The notes beneath the pieces were generated by a model. It saw nothing but the letters and a program-made list of their open reading frames with translations, did no database searches and was not told the origin of the DNA. A stretch of 45,986 bases of DNA from Acidimicrobiaceae bacterium (lineage in GTDB: Bacteria > Actinomycetota > Acidimicrobiia > Acidimicrobiales > Bog-793): contig DAHUXW010000060.1 of the NCBI GenBank assembly GCA_027306925.1, positions 1-45,986 of the forward strand. Direction: 5' to 3'. This document shows positions 9,121 to 17,721 of the stretch, piece by piece; within the stretch, counting starts at the first letter, position 1, and each line of letters begins with the position of its first letter. The position numbers were made by a program, and so were the translations under genes.

Positions 9121-9868
9121 CGTCGCCACATCGGGAGCGGCGGTGCGCAGCACGAGCGCGCCCTCGCTCGTGCTCGACCGCGTGAGCGCCGGCTACGGGG
9201 GCGCCGCGGTCATCGAAGACGTCTCGTTCTCGGTCCGCTCCGGAGAGGTGGCCTGCGTCGTCGGCCCGAACGGCGCCGGCAAGTCGACGCTGCTCCGCGC
9301 GATCACCCGCGACGCCGTGCTGATCTCGGGGCGGATCCTCCTCGCGGGCGAGGACATCTCCGAGACCGCTGGCAACGACCTCGTTCGCCGAGGACTCGCA
9401 TGGGTGCCTCAGCTCGACGACGTCTTTCCGATCCTGACGGTGCGCGAGAACCTCGAGCTCGGTGGCTACAGCCTCGACCGACGCCGGATGCGCGCTCGCG
9501 TAGAGGAGGTCGTGGCGATCTTCCCGCTGCTCTCGCGGCTCCTCGGTCGGGTCGCGGGCCAGTTGAGCGGTGGCGAGCGCAAGCTCCTCGCAATCGGCCG
9601 GGCGCTCATGCCAGGCCCTTCGGCCGTGCTGCTCGACGAGCCGACCGCCGGCCTCTCCCCGGAGATGACCCAGCTCGTGCTCAACACCCACGTCGAGGAA
9701 TTGCGCCAGAGTGGAGTGGCGGTGCTGCTCGTCGAGCAGCGCGCGCTCGAAGCGATCGCCGTGTCCTCGGAGGTCCACGTGATGGTCGACGGCAGGCTCA
9801 GGGTCTCGAAGCAGGCGCGCCTTCTCACCGACGGCGAGGAGCTCGCCCGTCTGTTCCTCGGCGAGTAG
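9110..9868 (+). CDS. LivF-type ABC ATPase
   Basis: GPNGAGKSTLLRAI, LSGGERKLLAIGRALMPGPSAVLLDEPTAGLSP. Confidence 0.92.
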   Translation: MSADVATSGAAVRSTSAPSLVLDRVSAGYGGAAVIEDVSFSVRSGEVACVVGPNGAGKSTLLRAITRDAVLISGRILLAGEDISETAGNDLVRRGLAWVPQLDDVFPILTVRENLELGGYSLDRRRMRARVEEVVAIFPLLSRLLGRVAGQLSGGERKLLAIGRALMPGPSAVLLDEPTAGLSPEMTQLVLNTHVEELRQSGVAVLLVEQRALEAIAVSSEVHVMVDGRLRVSKQARLLTDGEELARLFLGE

Positions 9869-10120
9869 CCGCGGACCGCGCTGCGCCTACCTCGACGAGG
9901 GTCTGCGGCGTCGTCTCGTCCCGATCCGCCCGAGCCGGCGGAGGCACGCCCCGGCGCCGTCGAGCCCGGACCTCGACGGGCGACGGCTCGACCTCGCAGG
10001 CCCTGTTGCCGGCAGGAGGGCTCGAACCGGGTGCCCTCCGGCGACATCGCAGTCGATCCGTCGGACAGGCCGGCGCGTCGGAGGTCGGGCGGTGGGTCCG
10101 GGCCGAAGCCCGCCTTTCGC

Positions 10121-10212
10121 CCACGCCCTTGCGACTCTCCCGAGGACCCTAGTAGAGTGCCGGGCGTTCTTGTCAACAGCATGCAGTCGACGAGCGCAGT
10201 CCCGTAGGGGGG
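10121..10212 (+). promoter_or_regulatory. Promoter/operator module, copy 2 (upstream of BMP-type ABC operon)
   Basis: Near-identical to 4841-4931. TTGCGA (10129-10134)-N18-TAGAGT (10153-10158), then the operator dyad. Confidence 0.7.
10172..10191. promoter_or_regulatory. Putative GntR operator, site C
   Basis: GTCAACAGCATGCAGTCGAC, identical to site B. Confidence 0.65.
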
Positions 10213-10359
10213 AGACTCTGCCGGTCGCATGCACGAGAGGACGAGCACCGCATCGGCCGTACTGCAGGGGAATCGTTGGGACAGACCCACACGGCAACGC
10301 TCTCGGCGAACGCACGAGTGGCGGGACGGGGGTCGACGGAGCAGTTGAAGGAGCCACGC

Positions 10360-11433
10360 ATGCGCGCAATCCTCCGTGGAGGACCAATCATGGCGGTATC
10401 GGCAGCTGCGGCTGTCGCGATCGCGGGAATCGCAGTCGTGCCGTCGTCGGCATCGCCGACGACGGCGGCGAAGGCAAGGGCCGGGGTGAAGGTCACGAAG
10501 ATCGCGATCGCACTGCCGGCGAAGCCCACCGACTACGGCTGGAACCAGCAGGGGCTCGACGCCGCGAAGTCGGTCGCGAGCTCGGTCGGCGCGAAGCTGA
10601 CGACGATCTCGAACATCGGCTACAACAACACCCAGTCGATCCTGTCCCAGCTCGCGCAATCCGGCGCGCAGTTCATCATCGCCCACGCGAGCGGGTACGA
10701 CACCGCGGCGAAGCAGGTCGCGTTGCGCTACCGGGTCCCGGTGATGACCTACGACGTCCCGAACGAGCTCGTGCCCGGTCTCGTCTCGACGATCACGACG
10801 TCGGCGGAGCAGGGCGGCTACCTCGCCGGCATCCTCGCCGCGAAGGAGACCAAGACGGGCACGGTGGGGATCGTCATCTCCGCGAGTGACTCGAACTGGT
10901 TCGAGATGAGCGGTGGCTTCGCCGCCGGCGTGGCGAGCGTCAACAAGAAGATCAAGGTGCGCTTCGCGGAGATCGGCCCGGCGTCCTACGACGACTCGGC
11001 CGGTGGTAAGCGGGTCGCGAGCACGTTGATCTCGGCCAACGCCGACGTGATCTTCGGGATGGGTGACGACGCCTCGTTCGGCTACCTCCAGGCCGTGTCG
11101 ACCGCCAAGGCCGGCCACAAGGTCTGGTACATCGGCGACATCGGCAACATGGGGCCGATCGACAAGCAGCACGTGCTGCTGTCCTCCGAGATCTGGTCGT
11201 TCACGAAGGTCTTCAAGCAGGCCGTTACGGACATCCAGAACGGCACCTACGGGAAGCACGCGTACAACCTGACCCTCGGCAACGGCGGCATCTCGATGCT
11301 GAAGACGCAGTACATCTCGGCTCCGGTGTGGGCACAGATGCAGGCGGCGAAGGCGAAGATCGTCTCGGGTGCGATCAAGGTTCCCGTCGCGCTGACCCTC
11401 GGCGCGGTCAAGAAGCTCGTCGCGGCAGCCTGA
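10360..11433 (+). CDS. BMP/Med/PnrA-family ABC substrate-binding protein
   Basis: KIAIALPAKPTDYGWNQQGLDAAKSVASSVGAKLTTISNIGYNNTQSILSQLAQSGAQFIIAHASGYD...; RBS gaaggag before ATG 10360. Confidence 0.88.
   Translation: MRAILRGGPIMAVSAAAAVAIAGIAVVPSSASPTTAAKARAGVKVTKIAIALPAKPTDYGWNQQGLDAAKSVASSVGAKLTTISNIGYNNTQSILSQLAQSGAQFIIAHASGYDTAAKQVALRYRVPVMTYDVPNELVPGLVSTITTSAEQGGYLAGILAAKETKTGTVGIVISASDSNWFEMSGGFAAGVASVNKKIKVRFAEIGPASYDDSAGGKRVASTLISANADVIFGMGDDASFGYLQAVSTAKAGHKVWYIGDIGNMGPIDKQHVLLSSEIWSFTKVFKQAVTDIQNGTYGKHAYNLTLGNGGISMLKTQYISAPVWAQMQAAKAKIVSGAIKVPVALTLGAVKKLVAAA
10440..10466. repeat. Perfect 12-bp inverted repeat inside the BMP signal-peptide region
   Basis: GCCGTCGTCGGC-ATC-GCCGACGACGGC. 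Confidence 0.6.
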
Positions 11434-11459
11434 GCGGGTCGCGAGAGCTAGAGACATCG

Positions 11460-13103
11460 ATGGCCGACGGAGCGCTGGGGGCAGGCATGTCGCCGACTGA
11501 CCCCGGCGCTCCGGCCGTCGAGCTGGTGGGAATATCCAAGCAGTTCCCCGGCGTGCTGGCGAACGACGACGTGCATCTCGCCGTCCGCCGGGGCGAGGTG
11601 CACTGTCTGCTCGGCGAGAACGGTGCCGGCAAGTCCACCTTGATCAGCATCCTCTCGGGGATGCAGCGCCCGGACTCCGGGACGATACTGATCGACGGCG
11701 AGCCCGCGAGGATCCGATCGCCGCGCGACGCGCTCAAGATGGGCATCGGGACCGTCTACCAGCACTCGACGCTCATCCCGGCGCTGAGCGTCCTCGAGAA
11801 CCTCATGCTCGGCGAGAGCCGCAGGATCGTGCTCGACCGGGGACGCGCTCGGGCGCGCATGGCGGAGATCGCGAAGATGCTGGGCGTCGAGGTGGACCCG
11901 GACGCACGCACCGGCGATCTCGCGCTCGGCCGCCAGCAACAGGTCGAGATCATCTCCGCGCTCTGGAAGGGATCGCGGGTCCTCGTGCTCGACGAGCCGA
12001 CCTCGATGCTCACGCCCCAAGGCGTCGAGGAGCTCGAGAAGGTGCTGGTGCAGCTAAAGCAGCAGGGAACGGCGATCATCTTCATCACGCACAAGCTCCA
12101 CGAGGCGCTGGCGGTGAGCGACCGCATCACGATCCTCCGCCGGGGCCGCGCCATCGGGGAGCTTTCGAGCGAGGAGATCCGGTCCTCGACCCCGGAGCAG
12201 AACCGGGCGACGATCGTCCGCCTCATGTTCGGCGACGCGACCGACATCGGCGACGCCCCCGAGCTGCAGACGCGCATCGAGGACGTGGAAGACCTCGGCG
12301 CACGTCGTCTCACGATCGCGGCGGGCGACGAGGAGGAGCCGATCCTCGAGCTCAAGTCGGTGTCGGCGCCCGGCGACGGCCTGGAACCCGGGATCGTCGA
12401 CGTCAGCATGAAGGTGCGGGCCGGGCAGATCCTCGGAGTCGCAGGCATCGACGGCAACGGCCAACGCGCGCTCGCAGAGACCATCGCTGGGCAGCGGCGC
12501 GCGCGCACGGGCTCCGTCGAGCTGTTCGGCACTCCCGTGAACCGTCTCGGCGTGTCCGCGCGCCAGAAGCTCGGTCTGCGCTACGTCACCGACGACCGGC
12601 TCGGCGAGGGGATCGTCCGGAACCTGAGCGTGTCGATCAACCTGTTGCTGAAGCGCATCGGCGAGCAGCCGTTCTGGCGCCGCGGCCGCATCGACGCGCG
12701 CAAGGTCAACGCCGCGGCTCTCGAGCTCGTCGCCGAGTACGACATCCGGACGCCGGGCATCGCGACCCGTGCCGGCACGCTCTCCGGTGGCAACATCCAG
12801 AAGCTGCTCCTCGCACGCGAGCTGTCGCTCGGTCCGAAGGTCGTCGTGTTCAACAAGCCGACGTACGGCCTCGACCTGCGCACGACGGAGAACGTGCGTG
12901 AGGTCATCCGGCGCCTTACCGCCGAGGGAGCGGGTGCCGTGCTCATATCGACGGACCTCGACGAGCTGCTCGAGCTCGCGGGAGAGATCGTCGTGCTCTC
13001 GAGAGGGCGCCTCGTCGGCACGGTCCAGAACGGGCGGGATGCCGCGGAGCGCATCGGCGCGCTCATGATCGGCGACGGCGACTCCCCCGGTGCGGTCGCA
13101 TGA
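11460..13103 (+). CDS. Double-NBD ABC ATPase of BMP/nucleoside-type importer (YufO-like)
   Basis: Two NBDs: GENGAGKSTLISILSGMQRPDSG and degenerate second domain GIDGNGQRALAETIAGQ...LSGGNIQKLLLARELS. Confidence 0.9.
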   Translation: MADGALGAGMSPTDPGAPAVELVGISKQFPGVLANDDVHLAVRRGEVHCLLGENGAGKSTLISILSGMQRPDSGTILIDGEPARIRSPRDALKMGIGTVYQHSTLIPALSVLENLMLGESRRIVLDRGRARARMAEIAKMLGVEVDPDARTGDLALGRQQQVEIISALWKGSRVLVLDEPTSMLTPQGVEELEKVLVQLKQQGTAIIFITHKLHEALAVSDRITILRRGRAIGELSSEEIRSSTPEQNRATIVRLMFGDATDIGDAPELQTRIEDVEDLGARRLTIAAGDEEEPILELKSVSAPGDGLEPGIVDVSMKVRAGQILGVAGIDGNGQRALAETIAGQRRARTGSVELFGTPVNRLGVSARQKLGLRYVTDDRLGEGIVRNLSVSINLLLKRIGEQPFWRRGRIDARKVNAAALELVAEYDIRTPGIATRAGTLSGGNIQKLLLARELSLGPKVVVFNKPTYGLDLRTTENVREVIRRLTAEGAGAVLISTDLDELLELAGEIVVLSRGRLVGTVQNGRDAAERIGALMIGDGDSPGAVA

Positions 13104-13149
13104 CGACGGGCGCCCGGCTGCGCGAAGCGCGCGAGGCGGAGGTCCGAGC

Positions 13150-14316
13150 GTGGCGATAGCGGCCGAGGACCGGGCTGCTGCGCCCGCGCCGCCGGCGCCG
13201 CCGCCCGCGCGGACGGCGACCGGGCGCGGCCAGATGGTCGTCCTCACCTTCGTGCGCTCGCTCGTCCCGGTCGTGCTCGCGCTGCTCGCGGGCGCGGTGC
13301 TGCTGCTCGTGCTCGGGCGCAGCCCCGTACGCTTCTACTCCGACGTCTGGCGCTACGGCGTCGAGCTGAACAACTGGCAGAACAGCGCGGTCCTCATGGC
13401 CCCGCTGCTGCTCATGGCGGCGGCGCTCGTCGTGGTGTTCCGGGCCAACATCTGGAACCTCGGCTACGACGCGCAGTACCTGCTCGGAGCGGTGTTCGTC
13501 GTCGGCTACGGGCCGTGGATGTTCGCGCACTTCCCGCGACCGGTCGCGTACGCCGTGCTGTTCGTCATCGCCGGGCTGGCCGGAGCGATCTGGACGATCG
13601 TCCCGGCGCTGCTTCGCGCCTACTTCGGCACGAACGAGATCATCACGACGCTCATGATGTCGTTCATCGGCATCGACGTCGCGAACATCCTCGTCAAGGG
13701 TCCGTTCCAGGACCCGACGGTCACGATTCCGCAGACCAAGACGATCCCGTACAACGACATGCTCCCGAACATCCCCGGCACGCACATCCACGTCGGGTTC
13801 CTCGTCGCGCTCGGCATCGTGCTCGTGCTGCACTACCTGCTCACGCGCACGTCGTTCGGCCTGAGGCTGCAGGTGTTCGGCGAGAACCCGAAGGCCGCCC
13901 GCCACGTCGGCATCAACGTGCGGCGCCTCATCATCTCGTCGTTCCTCTGGAGCGGCTTTCTCATCGGCGTCTCCGCAGCAGTCGACATCCTCGGGCTGTG
14001 GTCGTACGTGCGGTCCAACTGGAACCCGAGCTACGGCAATACGGTGATCCCGTTCGTCTTCCTCGCGAGGCTGAACCTCCTCGCGGTCATCCCGTTCGTC
14101 GCGTTCTACGCGGTGCTGTCGACCGGCGGCGACCTCGCGACGCAGGCCGTCAGCCTGCCGACGGACTTCCTGCTCGTGATCGTCGCCCTCATCTTGTTGT
14201 TCATGACGATCATCGAGTTTCTCGGCCGGCGCCGTGAGCTCGGCCAGAGCTACCTGACCAAGGGGCTCAGGGAGGCCCTGCGCCAACCGCTCGTCCGGCG
14301 GAGGAGGTCCCCATGA
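13150..14316 (+). CDS. ABC permease (YufP-like)
   Basis: MAAALVVVFRANIWNLGYDAQYLLGAVF...FGTNEIITTLMMSFIGIDVANILVKGPFQDP; BPD_transp_2 type. Confidence 0.88.
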   Translation: MAIAAEDRAAAPAPPAPPPARTATGRGQMVVLTFVRSLVPVVLALLAGAVLLLVLGRSPVRFYSDVWRYGVELNNWQNSAVLMAPLLLMAAALVVVFRANIWNLGYDAQYLLGAVFVVGYGPWMFAHFPRPVAYAVLFVIAGLAGAIWTIVPALLRAYFGTNEIITTLMMSFIGIDVANILVKGPFQDPTVTIPQTKTIPYNDMLPNIPGTHIHVGFLVALGIVLVLHYLLTRTSFGLRLQVFGENPKAARHVGINVRRLIISSFLWSGFLIGVSAAVDILGLWSYVRSNWNPSYGNTVIPFVFLARLNLLAVIPFVAFYAVLSTGGDLATQAVSLPTDFLLVIVALILLFMTIIEFLGRRRELGQSYLTKGLREALRQPLVRRRRSP

Positions 14317-15269
14317 CCGCTGTCCTGGCCGCGGCCTCGGGACTGTTCACGCAGTCGTTCGTGACCGCCCTCATCGCGGGTGGGGTGCTCGCGTCCATCC
14401 CGCTCATGTTCACGGCGGTGGGCGAGGCGATCTCCGAGCGCTCGGGCGTGTTGAACATCGGCCTCGAGGGCATGATGCTCGTCGGCGCGTACACGGGCTT
14501 CCTCGGCGCGTACGAGGCGCACTCGATGTGGGTGGGCTTCCTCACCGGAGCGCTCGGCGGCGGCGTCGCCGCCGCGTTGATGGTCGTGCTGAGCGTCCGA
14601 ATGGGCCTCGACCAGATCGTCATCGGGATCGCGATCACGCTTGCGGGCGAGGGGATCACGAGCGTCCTGCAGCAGGCGCAGTTCGGCGGCGCCTACCCCC
14701 GGCTGCCCGCGTACCCGCAGGTCGCGATCCCCGGTCTCGACTCGATCCCCATACTCGGCAAGAGCCTGTTCGACCAGCCCCTCGTCGTCTACTTCGGTCT
14801 CGGCCTCGTCGCCGCGGTCGCGTGGATGTTCAGCAGGACCCGCTGGGGCCTCGAGCTGCGGGCCGCGGGGGAGAAGCCGGAAGCTCTCGACGCGGCGGGC
14901 GTGAGCGTCCTGAACACCCGCAGCTACGCGACGCTCGCGACCGGGGCGCTCGCGGGAGTCGGCGGGGCCTACCTCTCCGTGATCGCGGCCGGGACCTTCA
15001 CGCCGTTCATGACCCAGGGCCAGGGTTACATGGCGATCGTCATCGCGATGCTCGCGAGGGGGCGCCCGGTCTGGGTCGCGGTCGCATCGTTCGTCTTCGG
15101 TATCTCGCTGTCGCTGTCGACGGCGCTTCAGCTCACCGGGATCAACATCTCGGCCGACGTGATCAACATGCTGCCGTTCGCGGCGATCATGCTCGCGCTC
15201 GTCATCTTCGCCCGCAGCGCCTACCTTCCGCCCGCGCTCGCAGTGCCGTACGTGCGCGGTGCGCGCTAG
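14313..15269 (+). CDS. ABC permease (YufQ-like)
   Basis: IPLMFTAVGEAISERSGVLNIGLEGMMLVGAYTGFLGAYEA; 4-bp overlap with the previous permease. Confidence 0.88.
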   Translation: MTAVLAAASGLFTQSFVTALIAGGVLASIPLMFTAVGEAISERSGVLNIGLEGMMLVGAYTGFLGAYEAHSMWVGFLTGALGGGVAAALMVVLSVRMGLDQIVIGIAITLAGEGITSVLQQAQFGGAYPRLPAYPQVAIPGLDSIPILGKSLFDQPLVVYFGLGLVAAVAWMFSRTRWGLELRAAGEKPEALDAAGVSVLNTRSYATLATGALAGVGGAYLSVIAAGTFTPFMTQGQGYMAIVIAMLARGRPVWVAVASFVFGISLSLSTALQLTGINISADVINMLPFAAIMLALVIFARSAYLPPALAVPYVRGAR

Positions 15270-15343
15270 TGGTCGCGCTGCGAGCGGGAGCCGGACGTGA
15301 GCGATGAGACCGACCGAGGAAACGCCCGACCGAGGAAGCGAGG

Positions 15344-16519
15344 GTGACGACGATGCGTGAGGTGGACTTCACACTCTCGGCGGGGCCGACGGCGGCGAGC
15401 GCGCGGACGCTCGCGGCACTCGGCTCGCCGATCACCTACCACTACGACCCGGAGTTCCTCGACGCGTTCCGGCGCACGGAGCGCAAGGTCGCGTCGATCT
15501 TCCGCACCGAGAGCTCCGTGGTGATGATGCAGGGCGAGGCCGTGCTCGGGCTCGAGGCCGCGGCGCGCGGGCTCGTGCGCCCCGGCGACAAGGTGCTCAA
15601 CCTCGTGTCCGGCGTCTTCGGCAAGGGCATGGGGATGTGGTTGACGGACTTCGGTGCCGACCTCCACGAGATCGAGGTTCCCTACGACGACGTCATCGAC
15701 CCGGGCGACGTCGAGCGGTTCCTCGAGAGCAACCCCGACACGACGATGGTCGCGGTCGTGCACTGCGAGACGCCGTCGGGAACCGCGACGGACGTCGCGT
15801 CGATCGGCCGGATCGCCGCGGCACGGGGCGTGCTGACGCTCGTCGACTGCGTGTCGAGCGTGGGCGGCATGGCGTTCGAGGTCGACGAGTGGGGCCTCGA
15901 CGTCTGCGTGCTCGGTCCGCAGAAGTGCCTCGGCGGCCCGCCGGGGATGTCGCTCATGTCCGTGAGCGAGCGCGCGTGGGAGGTGATGGAGAAGAACCCC
16001 CAGGCCCCGAGAGGCTCGTTCCTCTCGCTGCTCGACTGGAAGCGGACCTGGTTCGGCGAGGGCCGGTTCCCGTTCACGCCGTCGGTGGTCGACGTCCACG
16101 GCGTCGAGTCCGTGTGCGACCAGATCCTCGAGGAGGGCGTCGACGCGTCGATCGCCCGCCATGCGGCCGCCGCGAGCGCGTGCCGAGCGGGCGTGGCGGC
16201 GATGGGGCTCAGGATCTGGCCCCGCTCGGAGGCGATCGCAGCGAACTGCGTGACCTCGATCGCGGTGCCCGACGGTCTCGACCACGACCGGATCCGCAGC
16301 CACGCCCGGGAGCGCTACGGGGTGATGCTCTCCGGGGGCCAGGGGGCCGGGAACCTCGTGCGCATCGGTCACATGGGCCCGACCGCTAACGGCCTCCACC
16401 CGGTGGTCGGCCTCCTCGCGCTCGGGCGCTCCCTTCTCGACATGGGCGCGCACGTCGACGTGGGGGCCGGTGTCGAAGCGGCGCTCGCGTCGATCGCGGC
16501 GCGGTCGGGTGCCTCGTGA
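15344..16519 (+). CDS. Class V PLP aminotransferase, probable pyridoxamine-pyruvate aminotransferase
   Basis: SAGPTAASARTLAALGSPITYHYDPEFLDAF...GEAVLGLEAAARGLVRPGDKVLNLVSGVFGKGMGMW...HCETPSGT...LGPQKCLGGPPGMSLMSVSERAW...RIGHMGPTA; pattern matches recalled M. loti PPAT rather than generic serine-glyoxylate aminotransferases. Confidence 0.78.
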   Translation: MTTMREVDFTLSAGPTAASARTLAALGSPITYHYDPEFLDAFRRTERKVASIFRTESSVVMMQGEAVLGLEAAARGLVRPGDKVLNLVSGVFGKGMGMWLTDFGADLHEIEVPYDDVIDPGDVERFLESNPDTTMVAVVHCETPSGTATDVASIGRIAAARGVLTLVDCVSSVGGMAFEVDEWGLDVCVLGPQKCLGGPPGMSLMSVSERAWEVMEKNPQAPRGSFLSLLDWKRTWFGEGRFPFTPSVVDVHGVESVCDQILEEGVDASIARHAAAASACRAGVAAMGLRIWPRSEAIAANCVTSIAVPDGLDHDRIRSHARERYGVMLSGGQGAGNLVRIGHMGPTANGLHPVVGLLALGRSLLDMGAHVDVGAGVEAALASIAARSGAS

Positions 16520-16551
16520 CCGCGGCGCTCGAGCGAGTGCGAAGCAAAATT

Positions 16552-16571
16552 GTCGGCTGTCGCCTGTTGAC
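16552..16571. promoter_or_regulatory. Putative GntR operator, site D
   Basis: GTCGGCTGTCGCCTGTTGAC; reverse complement GTCAACAGGCGACAGCCGAC matches sites B/C at 15/20 positions; 96 bp upstream of the LLM start. Confidence 0.55.
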
Positions 16572-16666
16572 AGTTTAGACGCGACTATGTTCGGATGGGG
16601 GCGGACGTGGTTCCGCCGCCGGTGGCGGCTGGCCTCCGGTCGTCATCGAGGGGAAGAGGTGCTCGA

Positions 16667-17701
16667 GTGGAATTCGGCGTAAATCTCAACAACCGTGAGC
16701 CGTTGATCGCACCGGCCTACACGCTGTCGGACCTGCTGCAGCTCGCGGTGGTCGCCGAAGACGTCGGGTTCGACTCCATCTGGGTCGGAGACAGCCTGTT
16801 CTCGAAGCCGCGCTACGAGCCGCTCAACTTGATGTCGGCGCTGTCGCAACGCACCTCGCGGGTGCGGATCGGCACCGCTTGCCTCGTCACCTCGACCCGC
16901 AACCCGCTCTACCTCGCCCTCGAGTGGGCGACGATGGACCACCTGTCGAACGGCCGCTCCATCCTCGGCGCCTGCATGGGCAATCCAGAGGTCGGCGTGA
17001 AGCGCGAGTTCGCGGCGCTCGGGCTCGACTTCGCGGACCGCGCGACGATCTTCGAGGAGGGCCTCGCGGTGCTGCGGGCCCTGTGGACCGAGGGCAGCGT
17101 CAACTACCGCGGCAAGTACTACACGTACGAGGACGTCGCGTTCCACTCGGGCACCGAGATGGCGCCGCTCATGCCGCTTCAGAAGCCGCCGCCCACCTGG
17201 GTCGTGTCGAACATCCGGCTCACCGGCGATCTCGACCCGGGCGTCGCGAGCCGCCGGCTCGAGCGCGCGTGCGACCGGGTCATCCGCTACGGCGACGGCT
17301 GGATGACCTGCTGTCGCGCGGAGCACCCGGAGGAGGTCGTCGAACAGGTCGCCCAGCTGCGCACCGCCGCGGCGAAGCTCGAGACGGACTTCGACCGCTA
17401 TGTGGTCTCGTACCAGGTGACGATGAACATCGGCGACTCCAAGGAGAAGGCCCGTGAGGCCTTCGGCAACTACATCGGTGCCTACTACCCCGAGCTGTCG
17501 AAGGCCGTCGACCTGTCCAACTGGGGTCCGGTCGGGAACCCCGACACGATCGTCGAGTGGTTCATGAAGTTCCGGCAGGCCGGTGTCGACCACTTCGTCT
17601 GCCGCTTCGGCGACATGGACCAGTTCGCCCAGGTCGAACGCTTCGCGAACGAGATTCTCCCCGTCCTGCGGGCGAACGACGTCGAGATCAGCGCCCACTA
17701 A
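16667..17701 (+). CDS. LLM-class (luciferase-like) flavin-dependent oxidoreductase
   Basis: GTG start after ggggaagagg; VEFGVNLNNREPLIAPAYTLSDLLQLAVVAEDVGFDSIWVGDSLFSKPRYEPLNLMSALSQRTSRVRIGTACLVTSTRNPLYLALEWATMDHLSNGR. Confidence 0.9.
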   Translation: MEFGVNLNNREPLIAPAYTLSDLLQLAVVAEDVGFDSIWVGDSLFSKPRYEPLNLMSALSQRTSRVRIGTACLVTSTRNPLYLALEWATMDHLSNGRSILGACMGNPEVGVKREFAALGLDFADRATIFEEGLAVLRALWTEGSVNYRGKYYTYEDVAFHSGTEMAPLMPLQKPPPTWVVSNIRLTGDLDPGVASRRLERACDRVIRYGDGWMTCCRAEHPEEVVEQVAQLRTAAAKLETDFDRYVVSYQVTMNIGDSKEKAREAFGNYIGAYYPELSKAVDLSNWGPVGNPDTIVEWFMKFRQAGVDHFVCRFGDMDQFAQVERFANEILPVLRANDVEISAH

Positions 17702-17721
17702 GACTCAACAAGGAGGTCACC

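Noticed and set aside
9466-11457. 663-aa minus-strand ORF
   Set aside because: Antisense to livF and the BMP binding protein; useful only because its translation repeats the duplicated promoter (VDCMLLTRT...GTLLGSS).
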